DNA from: Bacillus sp. JCM 19034
GTDB taxonomy: Bacteria > Bacillota > Bacilli > Bacillales > Bacillaceae_D
NCBI RefSeq assembly: GCF_001310635.1
Contig: NZ_BAXR01000016.1
Coordinates: 1 to 64,000, forward strand
Direction of reading: 5' to 3'
Length of the DNA: 64,000 nucleotides
The notes under the pieces: generated by a model
Seen by the model: only the letters and a program-made list of their open reading frames with translations
Told to the model about the DNA's origin: nothing
The model's database searches: none
Program-made: the position numbers and the translations under genes
In this document: positions 36,595-46,732 of the stretch, piece by piece
How the letters are laid out: the number at the start of each line of letters is the position of its first letter
How positions within the stretch are numbered: position 1 is the stretch's first letter

Positions 36595-39472
36595 TTGAGG
36601 GAAAAAATAAGGAAAAAATGGGTTTTTTATCGTTAATATTATTATTAATCATGCCGACTGCTGCCTTCGCAGCAAATTCAACCGAAGTGGAACAGGCTGT
36701 ACCACAATTTAGAGAGGCATCAGCACACGATCCATCAATAATTAAGGTAGACGATAAGTATTATGCGTTTGGAACGCATATTGATGCAGCTAAATCATCT
36801 GATTTAATTAATTGGGAGAATTTTACGAATGGTTATACAACACCGAATAATACTCTGTTTGGTGATTTATCAGAGAATTTAGCTGGATCATTTGCCTGGG
36901 CAGGGGAAGATGATTCAGATAGTTTAGGTGGTTTTGCGGTGTGGGCACCTGAAGTGATCTGGAATGAGCATTATGTTCATGAAGATGGGACAACAGGTGC
37001 TTATATGATGTATTACAGTGCATCGTCTACGTATATTCGTTCGGCAATTGGATATGCGGTTGCAAAAGATATTGAAGGACCATATGAGTATGTTGATACG
37101 GTAATGTATTCGGGCTTCTTTGACCACGAGGCTTATGATCAAAATAGTTCTGTTAATAAAGAATGGACGAATACGAATATACCTGATCTAATTGAGGAAG
37201 GTGTATTTGCTGAAATAAATGAAAATTGGTTCACAGAAGACGGCCGTTACAATTACAATTTGTACACAAATGCTATTGACGCGAACCTCTTCTTTGATGA
37301 AGATGGCAAGCTATGGATGACATACGGTTCATGGGCTGGTGGGATTTTCATTTTAGAAGTAGACAAGGAAACTGGGCAGCTCATGTATCCTGGTGAAGAC
37401 GGAGTAACAGAGGACGGTCGTATCATTGATCGTTACTTTGGAACGAAAATTTCAGGCGGATACGGTCGTTCTGGAGAGGGACCTTACGTCGTTTATGACA
37501 ACGAGACAGGTTATTATTATTTATACGTAACCTATGGCTGGCTCGGTGCAGATGGTGGTTACCATATGCGTCAATTTAGAGCAGAAAGTCCTGAAGGGCC
37601 GTACGAAGATGCTGCTGGTGTCCCTGCTGTGTTGCCGGATGAGTTAGATGAAGGATTTCCGGCAAATCGTGGAGAAGCAACTGAACATGCAGGTCATGGA
37701 AATAAATTAACTGGAAATTTCTTATTTAAAAGAGATATTGGTGAGCCGGGATCGGGTATCGGTGTAGGGTATATGTCTCCAGGGCATAACTCATACTTGA
37801 TTGAGGAAGATACAGGGAAGGAATTCAATGTGTTTCATGCTCGTTTCCCTGAAACAGGTGAAATGCATTATATTCGTGTTCATCAAATGGTGAAAATAGT
37901 AACGATTGGCCGGTTATTACACCTCATCGTTATGCAGGTGAAACAATAAGGGCAGTTACTACGGAAGAAGTAATTGGTGACTATAAATATATTAATCATG
38001 GAAAAGATGTCTCATCTGATTTAGTAGAATCGACATGGGTTCATTTAGCAGAGGACGGTACAATAACTGGTTCTGTTGAAGGTACGTGGGAAAAGTATGA
38101 TGATTACCGTGTTTCAATCACTATTGAAGGAGAAGAATCGAGCTTTGATGGTGTTTTCCTTGAACAATGGGATGCAGTCACTAATAGCTGGGTGATGACA
38201 TTTAGTGGGATGTCTTCCGAAGGGATTACAATTTGGGGAAGTCAATCGGAAAGCGGTACGGACGAAGAAATTGTAGCTTCTATTAAGGAAGAACTAGAAC
38301 GGATGATTCCTGCATCGGTTATTGATCATTTGAATTTGCCAACTAGTGCTACTCGTGATGCACAAATTTCATGGACTTCAACAGATGAAGAAATCATTTC
38401 ATCTGAAGGGCATGTAAATCAGCCACAAGCAAGTGAAGGAAACACGACGGTTCAATTAACGGCAACGATTTCTTTAAATGATGTTGTAGATGAGTTACAG
38501 TTAACCGTTACGGTATTAGCAGACTCAGAAGGTCAATTAGCGGCATATTATGATTTTGATGAACACCTAAGTGACCTTACCGGCAATCATGCAGATGGAA
38601 CTGTAACAGGGGATCGAATTCATCATGAAGGTGGACAAATTTCCTATGCTGATGGAGTAGTAGGTAAAGCCGCTCACTTTGATGGCGAATCTGGTATACG
38701 TTTACCAAATGGATTAATTTCAGGTCATAAATATTCAGTTTCTTTATGGTTGAACCCTGAAGAATTAACAGATTTTACAACGACCTTTTTTGGTGCACGT
38801 ACTGAGAATAATTGGTTAAGTCTAGTGCCGAGTGGGCCAGCCGACGGACAAACGATGATCTGGTCTGGAAGTACGACATTTTATGATGCCCCAACAGGAA
38901 CGACGATAAAAACGGGAGAATGGACACACGTTGCATTTACAGTTGATAATGGTGAAATAAATCTATATTTGAATGGAGATGTAGCATTCACGGGTGACAA
39001 TTTCCCGAATGTCTTTTCAACGACTGATTCTGTATTTTCTCTCGGTGTAAACCATTGGGATCATCCTTATCAAGGGTTAATGGATGAGCTAATTATTTTT
39101 GATGGTATTGCATTGTCTGCAGATGACATTGAAGAGTTATATAGCAACCCAGGTAGTATGCGACCTGAATTGGAAGAGCCTAATGAACCAGGAACAGACG
39201 GAGATGGTGAACCAGGAACAGACGGAGATGGTGAACCAGGAACAGACGGAGATGGTGAACCAGGAACAGATGGAGACGGTGAACCAGGAACAGATGGAGA
39301 TGGTGAACCAGGAACAGATGGAGACGGTGAACTAGGAACAGACGACCGTGACGGAGAACGATTACCGGAAACTGCTACAAACGTCTATAGTTTGCTGTTG
39401 CTAGGAGCTATTCTTCTAACGATTGGTGTTTTTGCAATCATTCTCAAGCGTAAAACGATGGCAAAAGAGTAA
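36595..39472 (+). CDS. Cell-wall-anchored GH43 endo-arabinanase with LamG-type domain (two frame breaks)
   Basis: Repaired, this is a secreted protein of ~959 residues. It starts at TTG 36595 with a signal peptide (REKIRKKMGFLSLILLLIMP, cleavage after AFA); one A is missing near 36612-36617. The catalytic domain is a five-bladed propeller of family GH43 with HDPSIIKVDDKYYAFGTH (general base Asp), WAPEVIWNEHY, IDANLFFDEDGKLWMTYGSW and SGEGPYVVY (general acid Glu). A second missing A near 37893-37896 restores NDWPVITPHRYAGE and an AbnB-like beta domain. Then come a Bacterial-Ig-like part, a LamG/concanavalin domain (YYDFDEHLSDLTGNHADGTV), a PGTDGDGE repeat linker and the sorting signal LPETATN, membrane helix, KRKTMAKE. 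It cuts alpha-1,5-arabinan outside the cell. Confidence 0.87.
39188..39340 (+). repeat. Six 24-bp tandem repeats in the arabinanase linker
   Basis: Unit ccaggaacagacggagatgg plus tgaa, repeated six times from 39188 to 39331 with silent T/C changes, then a partial copy. Encodes (PGTDGDGE)6, a flexible wall-spanning linker. Copy number may be unstable or mis-assembled. Confidence 0.9.
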
Positions 39473-39476
39473 GTAG

Positions 39477-39515
39477 AAAAGAGGTGTTCTCTCATTTGTG
39501 AGGGACACCTCTTTT
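39477..39515 (+). terminator. Terminator after the arabinanase gene
   Basis: AAAAGAGGTGT and ACACCTCTTTT form the stem, with an inner CTC/GAG extension; A/T tracts on both sides suit both convergent genes. Confidence 0.75.
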
Positions 39516-39545
39516 AAGTAAAAGAGATAAGTGTTGGAGATTCGC

Positions 39546-41078
39546 TTAGTCTAGGTACTTTAAAGGCTTTTTCGCTGGTCCTTCTAGGACTTCGCCTTTA
39601 GGTGAAAAACGTGAACCGTGGCAAGGACAGTCCCAGCTATGTTCTCCCTCATTCCAATGAACTTCACAGCCCATATGGGTACAGGTTGTATCGACAACAT
39701 GGAGCTGTCCTTGTTCATCACGATAAGCTCCAGCTCGTTTTCCATCGACAGATACAACTGCTGCTTCTCCCATTTGAACATCTTCAGGCTGTCTGTTTGC
39801 TTGGTCGAATTTTCCTTTTAGCAGTTGTTTAGCAACATCGGCATTTTGTGAAATGAATTGGCGTAAGCTAGGGTCTGCAGCGAAGCGAGATGGGCGGAAA
39901 ACAGCTTCAAATCGATTTTCTCGTTTCATGATTAAATCTGTTAATAGGAGAGCGGCCATTGTTCCATTTGTCATTCCCCACTTTCGATATCCTGTTGCTA
40001 CAAAGATGTTTCGGTGTCCACGTGAGATGGGACCGATATATGGGATTTTATCAAGGGTCGTTAAGTCTTGGGCTGACCATTTATACGTAAGCTCAAACGA
40101 TGAGAACATTTCATTAGCGAATTGCTCTAATGCTTCATAATGAAAATCGGTATCGATTTCTTGCCCTGTTTTATGAGATTCCCCACTAATGATCGCCAGC
40201 TTACGGTCACCGACCGTTGTATATCGTAACGAACGACTCGGGGAATCAATACTATAATACATGCCTTCAGGACATTCTTCATTAGGGACAAATCCAGCAA
40301 CTATATATGACCGATCAGCATACATTCTTGAAAAATAAAGTCCTTTTCCATCGACACATGGGAAATGCGAGGCAATAATGACATCGTCGGCTGATACTTG
40401 GTGGTCGGTTGTTGAGAATATCGTTTGCTTATCTCCGTTTTTAATATCGTTTACGACGGTATGTTCATATATTTGTACACCTAACGATTGACATAGCTTG
40501 ATGAGTTGATCAATATACTCGATTGGATGAAACTGTGCTTGGTTTTTCATGATAAGAGCAGCTTTTACAGGTACGTTTCTTAAAGGGAGCGTATCACGCC
40601 ATTCACTATCAATGCCAATTTTCTTATACGTTTCAAATTCACTTTCAAGCTTGCTAACTCCGCGATTCATTGTCGTGTATAAAATCGCATCTTGTTTTGT
40701 AAAGTGGCACTCTATCGATTCTTTTGCAACAAGATCTTCGATAAATTGAATGGCTGATGTTTCTGCCTCATAATATAAACGTGCTGTGTCAAGACCAAAA
40801 TGAGAGAGAAATTCATAATAAATCAAACCGTGTTGTGCGGTAATTTTTGCTGTTGTATGCCCTGTTGTTCCATTTGCAAGTGTAGATGCCTCAAGTAAAG
40901 CGACCTTCTTGCCTTCCTTTGCTAATAGGTAAGCACTCGTTAGCCCTGTAATTCCACCACCGACGACTGCAACATCGACATCAATATCTTGATTTAATGC
41001 TGGATAAGATGTTAGCGAGGTTGATTCTCGCCAATAAGGTTCTGGTGAAAGTTGTCCAAGTGAGTATCCTTCATTCAT
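39546..41078 (-). CDS. FAD-dependent oxidoreductase with C-terminal Rieske domain (YhfW-like)
   Basis: The 510-residue protein fuses a DAO-type FAD domain (VDVAVVGGGITGLTSAYLLA, GHTTAKITAQHG) to a C-terminal Rieske [2Fe-2S] domain with CTHMGCEVHWN and CPCHGSRFSPKGEV, the two Cys-x-His pairs that hold the cluster. The arrangement and length match B. subtilis YhfW (509 residues), whose reaction is not known. I chose the ATG at 41078 because AAGGAGG lies 11 bases upstream; the longer frame adds 21 residues with no family match. It is divergent from cshA. Confidence 0.87.
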   Translation of the reverse strand: MNEGYSLGQLSPEPYWRESTSLTSYPALNQDIDVDVAVVGGGITGLTSAYLLAKEGKKVALLEASTLANGTTGHTTAKITAQHGLIYYEFLSHFGLDTARLYYEAETSAIQFIEDLVAKESIECHFTKQDAILYTTMNRGVSKLESEFETYKKIGIDSEWRDTLPLRNVPVKAALIMKNQAQFHPIEYIDQLIKLCQSLGVQIYEHTVVNDIKNGDKQTIFSTTDHQVSADDVIIASHFPCVDGKGLYFSRMYADRSYIVAGFVPNEECPEGMYYSIDSPSRSLRYTTVGDRKLAIISGESHKTGQEIDTDFHYEALEQFANEMFSSFELTYKWSAQDLTTLDKIPYIGPISRGHRNIFVATGYRKWGMTNGTMAALLLTDLIMKRENRFEAVFRPSRFAADPSLRQFISQNADVAKQLLKGKFDQANRQPEDVQMGEAAVVSVDGKRAGAYRDEQGQLHVVDTTCTHMGCEVHWNEGEHSWDCPCHGSRFSPKGEVLEGPAKKPLKYLD

Positions 41079-41215
41079 AAATAAAGAGCCTCCTTCATAT
41101 TTCATTGCTGCTTTTACTTTTCCCGCAAATAAGAAATCCATGTATAAAAAAGCATAAATGGTTCATAAATAAAATGAAGATTAATTAAGACTTTCAAAAT
41201 GAGGACAAAAATAAA

Positions 41216-41244
41216 TTGTTTCTTATTATTAGTAGTGTTATGAT
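41216..41244 (+). promoter_or_regulatory. Sigma-A promoter of cshA
   Basis: TTGTTT (41216-41221), 17 bases, TATGAT (41239-41244). It leaves a leader of about 60 bases containing the dyad AGCAG-TTTTTCTATA-CTGCT. Confidence 0.6.
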
Positions 41245-41313
41245 TAATGATGCTTTCAAAATAGCAGTTTTTCTATACTGCTGTAAATTTATGGTTAAAA
41301 GGAGATTATTTAT

Positions 41314-42774
41314 TTGGCAACTTTTTATGAATTTGAGTTAGATCATAATGTCGTTCGTGCATTAACGGATATGGGATTTAGTGAGGCGACTCCCATTCAA
41401 ACGGCGACAATTCCAACAGCTCTAAGAGGGAAAGATATTATTGGACAAGCCCAAACAGGAACAGGAAAGACAGGAGCTTTCGGTATTCCTTTAGTCCATC
41501 GTATTGATGTTGAAAAAGAGCATGTTCAAGCACTTATCCTTGCCCCTACACGAGAGCTTGCGAATCAGGTCGCAGAGTCCCTCGTTTCATTTGGTAAGCA
41601 TAAAGGCGTTCGTACGGTTGTCGTGTATGGTGGCCAGGACATGCGGAAGCAAATTCGTGATTTAAAACGAAATCCACATATTGTCGTGGCAACACCTGGT
41701 CGTCTAATGGATCATATGAGAAGGAAGACAATCCGTTTACAGCAAGTGGAGACAGTCATTCTTGATGAAGCTGATGAGATGTTAAACATGGGCTTTATTG
41801 AAGACATTGAAACGATTTTAAAGGAAGTTCCAACGGAGAGACAAACGTTACTATTTTCTGCTACAATGCCTAAACGGATTGAAAAGCTAGCCCAGCAATT
41901 TATGAATAACCCTGAGACGATTGCTGTCAAAGCAAAAGAAGTGACGATGGAAAACATTGAACAAGGTTATGTAGAGGTCCACGAAAAAGAAAAGTTTGAT
42001 GTGTTTACAAGAATGCTCACCATTCAAAATCCTGAGCTAGCGATTGTGTTTGGACGAACGAAAAGACGTGTTGATGAGTTATCAGAAGCTCTTGTAAAGC
42101 GTGGATATCGAGCAGAAGGGATTCATGGCGATTTAAACCAAGCAAAGCGTGATAGTGTATTACGAAAATTTAAGCAAGGTACTATTGATGTATTAGTTGC
42201 AACTGATGTTGCTGCACGTGGATTAGATATCAGTGGTGTAACACATGTATATAATTTCGATTTGCCGCAAGATCCAGAAAGCTATGTACACCGTATCGGA
42301 AGAACAGGACGAGCGGGTAAATCGGGAGTTGCTGTTACCTTTGCGACACCACGTGAAACGGATCATGTCAAAGCAATCGAGAAAATGTCAAATAAGAAAA
42401 TGACGAAGCTTCATAAGCCAACTTTTGAAGAAGCGGTTCAAGGTCAACAAGAAATGGCCATTACACAAATTCGTCAAGCAATTAATGAAGATGATAGCGA
42501 TGCATATCGTGCGGTGGCAAAAGGCTTGTTGCAAGAAACAGATGCGACAACTGCTTTAGCGGCAGCGTTAAAATTATTAACGAAAGAACCTGATACAACA
42601 CCTGTCAACTTAACAGCAGAGGCACCACTTAGAGTCAAAAAACGTCGTGATGGTGGAAAGCCTTCTTCGCGTCGCCGAGATGATCGTCGTCGATCTTACT
42701 CACGCAAAGACGAACGTAGTGGGAGCAGAAGAATAGGTGGACGTTCGAGTAAAAAGCGTTCGTATAGTAAATAG
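41314..42774 (+). CDS. cshA: DEAD-box ATP-dependent RNA helicase
   Basis: CshA unwinds RNA, works with the degradosome-like network and in ribosome assembly, and supports growth in the cold. The 486-residue protein has all helicase motifs: the Q motif [10 protein letters not shown], motif [20 protein letters not shown], motif [11 protein letters not shown], motif [22 protein letters not shown] and motif [15 protein letters not shown]. The C-terminus is a basic Arg/Ser-rich tail ([20 protein letters not shown]) for RNA binding. It starts at TTG with AAGGAGA 9 bases upstream; length matches B. subtilis CshA (494). Confidence 0.92.
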   Translation: MATFYEFELDHNVVRALTDMGFSEATPIQTATIPTALRGKDIIGQAQTGTGKTGAFGIPLVHRIDVEKEHVQALILAPTRELANQVAESLVSFGKHKGVRTVVVYGGQDMRKQIRDLKRNPHIVVATPGRLMDHMRRKTIRLQQVETVILDEADEMLNMGFIEDIETILKEVPTERQTLLFSATMPKRIEKLAQQFMNNPETIAVKAKEVTMENIEQGYVEVHEKEKFDVFTRMLTIQNPELAIVFGRTKRRVDELSEALVKRGYRAEGIHGDLNQAKRDSVLRKFKQGTIDVLVATDVAARGLDISGVTHVYNFDLPQDPESYVHRIGRTGRAGKSGVAVTFATPRETDHVKAIEKMSNKKMTKLHKPTFEEAVQGQQEMAITQIRQAINEDDSDAYRAVAKGLLQETDATTALAAALKLLTKEPDTTPVNLTAEAPLRVKKRRDGGKPSSRRRDDRRRSYSRKDERSGSRRIGGRSSKKRSYSK

Positions 42775-42884
42775 TCTTAATAAAGTATAAACATACAGTT
42801 ACAATGTTAAGGAATTGTTTAATGATTTTTAAGAAATGGTAGATATGCTTGCCAGTAATAGAGCTTCTTGCTACATTAAAGGTG

Positions 42885-43008
42885 CAAGTGTTATCCCCTT
42901 ACCCTTTTATTGGAATGCTGCAACAACCAGCAGACCACACAGTAGTATCGAGCTATTGTGAGATAGCTATCGAATCCGTGTTGAGGCGGATCGGTAGCTC
43001 TTTTTTTT
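42885..43008 (+). ncRNA. Candidate small RNA with its own promoter and terminator
   Basis: A promoter-like pair TTGCCA (42850-42855), 17 bases, TACATT (42873-42878) is followed by ~125 bases and a terminator: AGCTATCGAATCCG (42965-42978) with CGGATCGGTAGCTC (42987-43000) and T8. A second hairpin, AGCTAT-TGTGAG-ATAGCT (42951-42968), overlaps the 5' arm of the terminator and excludes it. There is no open frame with a ribosome site. It does not look like 6S RNA, 4.5S RNA, tmRNA or a known riboswitch to me. It could be a free sRNA or the leader of a transcript reaching glnA. Confidence 0.45.
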
Positions 43009-43502
43009 AGAAGCGGGATGAATGGAATGAGTGATAACCGTTCTTTCAGCAATAAGCTATCTTATTTGATTTATAGGTTGGAATCAAATATGATTATTTG
43101 CACATATCTTTTTAAGTTTATCTCAGGAAAAATCGGTATGTTCTTTACAAGTATACTAATTAAATGTACAAATTACTTTCTAGTTACGATTCTATCTTTT
43201 ATAAAAATTCATCTTTCCTTATTTGTATTCATTTTCGAAGTAGTTTTTGAAGTCAAAAAGAAAAGATGAATTAACTTGTACTAGTTAAAAAATGTATCCA
43301 GCCATATCCTCTCTAGAGCATATAAGTGCTGCTATGACAGTATGAATCTGTCCCTTCCTGTAAAATATGTATTGTTTGTTCAAAAAAAATTCACAATATT
43401 CCAAACGATATGTAACCCCTTACATATGCTTTGCTGTCAAAAAACTTTCCTTTTCATTTTTTAGAAGTTTTTCATTGTACTGATAGTTGAATAATATTTG
43501 TA

Positions 43503-43519
43503 TGTTAGATAATCTGACA
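43503..43519. promoter_or_regulatory. GlnR/TnrA box 1 upstream of glnA
   Basis: TGTTA-GATAATC-TGACA matches TGTNA-N7-TNACA at every fixed position. Confidence 0.8.
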
Positions 43520-43570
43520 TACTCATTGCAGGGATATCGAGAAAATCATAAAGTAGACATAACAAATTGA

Positions 43571-43587
43571 TGTCACAAAACATTACA
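43571..43587. promoter_or_regulatory. GlnR/TnrA box 2 upstream of glnA
   Basis: TGTCA-CAAAACA-TTACA matches TGTNA-N7-TNACA at every fixed position and ends 20 bases before the ATG, where binding would block elongation or initiation. Confidence 0.8.
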
Positions 43588-43607
43588 CGAAAAGGAAGTG
43601 TTAGAGG

Positions 43608-44965
43608 ATGGCAGTATCTACACCGACAAGAGAAAGTTTAATTGAGTCGATAAAGGAAACGATTAAAGAAAAGCATGTTGAGCTATTACACGTACAATTC
43701 GTTGATATCGAAGGAACGTTAAAGCACGTAACCGTTACTTCTGACCAAATTAATCAAGTTGTTGAAGGAAAAGTTATGTTTGATGGTTCTTCTATTACTG
43801 GTTTCACACCTATTAACCAATCAGACTTATATTTAGATCCGGATTTAACAACATTTGCTGTATTACCTTGGACGGAGCAGGATGGATACTCTGAAGCTCG
43901 TTTCTTATGTAGTGTAAAGAAGCCTGATGGTTCTGACTTCGAAGGAGATCCACGTAACGTTCTAAAAAAAACAGTAGAGCGTGCTGAAGATAAAGGTTAT
44001 TCAATTAGCGTCGGACCTGAGCTAGAGTTTTTCTTATTTGAAACAGATGATTACGGTCAACCAACAATGCGTACTCAAGATGTTGGTGGTTACTTCGAAA
44101 CATCTCCAAAAGACTATGGTGAAAAGGTTCGTCTTGAAATCTATAAAGCTTTGAAAATGATGGGCTTTACAATCGAAGCATCTCACCACGAAGTTGCGAT
44201 CGGTCAGCACGAAATTAACTTTAAGTATGCGGATGCGTTAAGTTCTGCTGATGCTGCAACAACTTATAAGTGGGTCGTTAAGACAGTTGCACAACAATTC
44301 GGTTATCACGCAACATTTATGCCTAAGCCGCTATCTGGTGAAAATGGAAGTGGAATGCACACAAACATTTCGCTATTTGATATCGAGAAGCAAGAGAATG
44401 CGTTTTATGATGAGTCTGATAAGCTAGGTTTATCTGAAGCAGCTTACCAATTCATTGCTGGTTTAATGACACATGTTAAAGATTTTGTTGCGGTTACAAA
44501 CCCACTAGTTAACTCTTACAAGCGTTTAGTGCCTGGTTATGAAGCACCTTGTTACATTGCTTGGTCTGCATCAAACCGTTCAGCGTTAATTCGTATCCCA
44601 GCTACTCGCGGAGCAGGTACACGTGTTGAGATCCGTTGTCCAGACCCAGCTGCGAACCCATATTTCGCATTTGCAGTAGTAGCTTCAGCTGGCTTAGATG
44701 GAGTTGAGCGTAAGCTAGACGTAGCTCCTGCAACAGATGCAGATATCTTCAGCATGAGCCAAGAGGAAATCGAAGCTCGTGGAATCGAAAATCTTCCTAC
44801 TAGCTTAGAAGCTGCTGTTGAGCGTTTTGCTAACGGAGAGATTGGTCCTAAGACACTAGGTGAGCATGCATTTGGTGAGTATGTCGACCTTAAGCGTAAA
44901 GAGTGTGCTGACTTCCGTCTTGCAGTAACAGATTGGGAAGTTGCAACATACCAAGCTAAGTTTAA
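43608..44965 (+). CDS. glnA: Glutamine synthetase type I (3' frame break)
   Basis: GlnA makes glutamine from glutamate, ammonia and ATP. Present are FDGSSITGFTP, SVGPELEFFLF (metal ligands), HHEVAIGQHEINF, GSGMHTNISLF, NSYKRLVPGYEAPCYIAWS (the loop that covers the active site) and the Arg-rich IRIPATRGAGTRVEIRCPDP. The literal frame runs to 45014, but its last 16 residues are translated from the terminator; adding one T to TTT at 44961-44963 gives the normal end TYQAKF-stop. No glnR lies upstream, unlike the usual Bacillus glnRA operon, and the segment matching the B. subtilis feedback-regulation stretch GFVRIEESD reads GFTPINQSD, so this may be a second, differently regulated GS. AAGGAAG precedes the ATG. 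Confidence 0.9.
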
Positions 44966-44972
44966 TGATCAT

Positions 44973-45006
44973 AAAAAGAGAACGGCCTTATGGTCGTTCT
45001 CTTTTT
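44973..45006 (+). terminator. Terminator of glnA (also serves rarD)
   Basis: AAAAAGAGAACGGCC, loop TTAT, GGTCGTTCTCTTTTT. A/T tracts on both sides make it bidirectional between convergent genes. Confidence 0.85.
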
Positions 45007-45010
45007 ATGT

Positions 45011-45939
45011 TTAGGCATTTTGCTGTTTTGTTTTACGGAACAGGCGTTCAAATAGCTTTGTTTTTGACGCTGTAAAAATAAATAATCCAATCCAAATAAA
45101 GATAAAAGATATAAATTGAACTTTACTAAACGGTTCGTTGTAGAGGAAAATACCGAGAAAAAGCATAATCGTTGGTCCGATATATTGTAGGAATCCAATT
45201 AACGATAACGAAATCCGTCGTGCTCCAATCGCAAAAAGCAATAATGGAACCGCTGTAACTGCTCCTGCTCCAATTAACAGACCACTTGTCGTTAGATCCC
45301 CCATTGAAAAAGCTTGTACATATCCAGGCTGACGATAAAGCCATATTACAAATAATAAAGCAAACGGCGTCATTAATAATGTTTCAATAGTTAAACCAAC
45401 AATCGCCCCAACTTGGACAAGTTTCTTCATTAAGCCGTAAACACCGAATGAGAAAGCAAGCAAAAAGGCTACCCAAGGAACAACGCCATAATAACTCGTC
45501 ATAATCGTTACTCCGATAAAAGCAAAGATAATAGCGTATACTTGGTAACGAGTAAACCGTTCCTTTAGAAATAGGAAGGATAGAATGACATTAAGTAATG
45601 GATTAATATAATAGCCAAGACTAGCTTCGATCACGCGGTCATTGCTTACAGCCCAAATAAAGACAAACCAGTTTAATGAAATAAAGAATGAAGCGAGAAT
45701 CATCCCAGCTGCTGGTTTCCAGCTCGAAAATATCCGTTTTAAATCAGACAACCCTACTCGTAATTGGTGTTTCCATGTTAAAATAATAAGCATAAAAATA
45801 AGTGACCAAATAATACGATGGGCTAACACCTCAGCCGCGGAGACAGGCTCTAGCAGCTTCCAGTAAAGAGGGAGAACTCCCCATAATATATAGCAAAAAT
45901 CGCGGCGATAATGCCTGTTTTGTAATCAGATTGTGTCAT
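45011..45939 (-). CDS. rarD: RarD-type EamA/DMT superfamily transporter (frame broken near 45897)
   Basis: A ten-helix drug/metabolite-transporter-type protein of ~309 residues. The uninterrupted part (45829-45011) begins MLAHRIIWSLIFMLIIL and has NWFVFIWAVSNDRVIEASLG, YYINPLLNVILSFLFLKER and FLQYIGPTIMLFLGIFLYNE, a signature of RarD. The first helix lies in another frame: from ATG 45939 (MTQSDYKTGIIAAIFA) one base must be added near 45897 to give YILWGVLPLYWKLLEPVSAA-EVLAHR. The ribosome site is GAGAAGG. RarD proteins are permeases of unknown substrate. Convergent with glnA. Confidence 0.82.
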
Positions 45940-46052
45940 GTTGCATGTACCTTCTCTCTAGTAGATATACGAAAAAAAGCTGTCTCGCTATGAAGCTATT
46001 TTACACAATTAGTGAGAGATTGACGATAAGAACGACTTAAAAGGAGTAGAGC

Positions 46053-46732
46053 ATGAGAAAAATTAAAGCAGTTATTTTTGATATGGATGGTGTCATCTCT
46101 AATACAATACCGCTTCATTATATTGTAAATAAACGAGTAGCAGAGCAGTTAGGAATAGAGTACAGTCACGAATGGAATATGAACATGCAAGGCTTAAGTC
46201 GTTCGGATACGGTAAAAGAAATCGTAAAGGCTTCAGGTAAAACACTAACGGAACTAGAGTTTGATGTCCTTTGTGAGCAGAAAAATAAACACTATCGTGC
46301 TTTATTAGAGGATCTGACAGAGGAAGATGCACAGCCAGGCATTCGTTCCTTTATTGAACAGTTAAATGACCTAGGTCTTCCGTTAGTTGTTGCTTCAGCT
46401 AGTCGGAATGCTCCTTTTGTGTTATCACAATTAAAGCTAAAACACTTTTTTAAAGCAATTGTTGATGTAACGACATTAGAGCGTGGGAAGCCTGATCCTG
46501 AGATTTTTTGAAAGCTGCTAAACTAGCAGGAGTAGAGCCAGTTCAATGTGTCGCGATAGAGGATGGAGCTCCAGGATTAAAAGCGATTCTCCAAACAGAG
46601 ATGTATGCTGTTGGAGTTGGAGACTACGACTATTTAAAAGAAGCAGATGCTCATTTCCTCTCAACAGAGGCTATGACTGTTCATGCGTTAGAAGAACGTT
46701 TAAATCAAAAGGGATGGACGTTGTATGAATAA
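46053..46732 (+). CDS. Beta-phosphoglucomutase-like HAD hydrolase (frame broken near 46508)
   Basis: A ~227-residue subfamily-IA HAD protein. Motif I is [13 protein letters not shown], the helical cap has [11 protein letters not shown], motif II is [10 protein letters not shown] and motif III/IV lies in [10 protein letters not shown] plus [13 protein letters not shown]. Such proteins are phosphoglucomutases or sugar/nucleotide phosphatases. The frame stops at TTT TGA (46506-46511); one T added to the run gives [20 protein letters not shown], the expected continuation. AAAGGAG lies 10 bases before the ATG, and the 3' end overlaps ung by 8 bases. Confidence 0.85.

Larger units (their letters stand above)
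42775..43607. other. 830-bp region between cshA and glnA
   Basis: Holds a candidate small RNA (42885-43008), then ~250 bp of AT-rich sequence with an open frame at 43018-43269 that I do not believe, then the glnA control region with two GlnR/TnrA boxes. No protein gene supported. Confidence 0.5.

Noticed and set aside
39099-39335. Open frame through the 24-bp repeats (NQEQTEMV repeats)
   Set aside because: Out-of-frame shadow of the PGTDGDGE linker of the arabinanase.
43018-43269. 83-codon open frame rich in Phe, Ile and Leu
   Set aside because: No convincing ribosome site, composition follows the AT-rich DNA, and it lies in the glnA control region.
44966-45014. C-terminal extension of glutamine synthetase (NDHKKRTALWSFSFYV)
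   Set aside because: These residues are translated from the terminator stem and loop; a missing T at the TTT before them explains the read-through.
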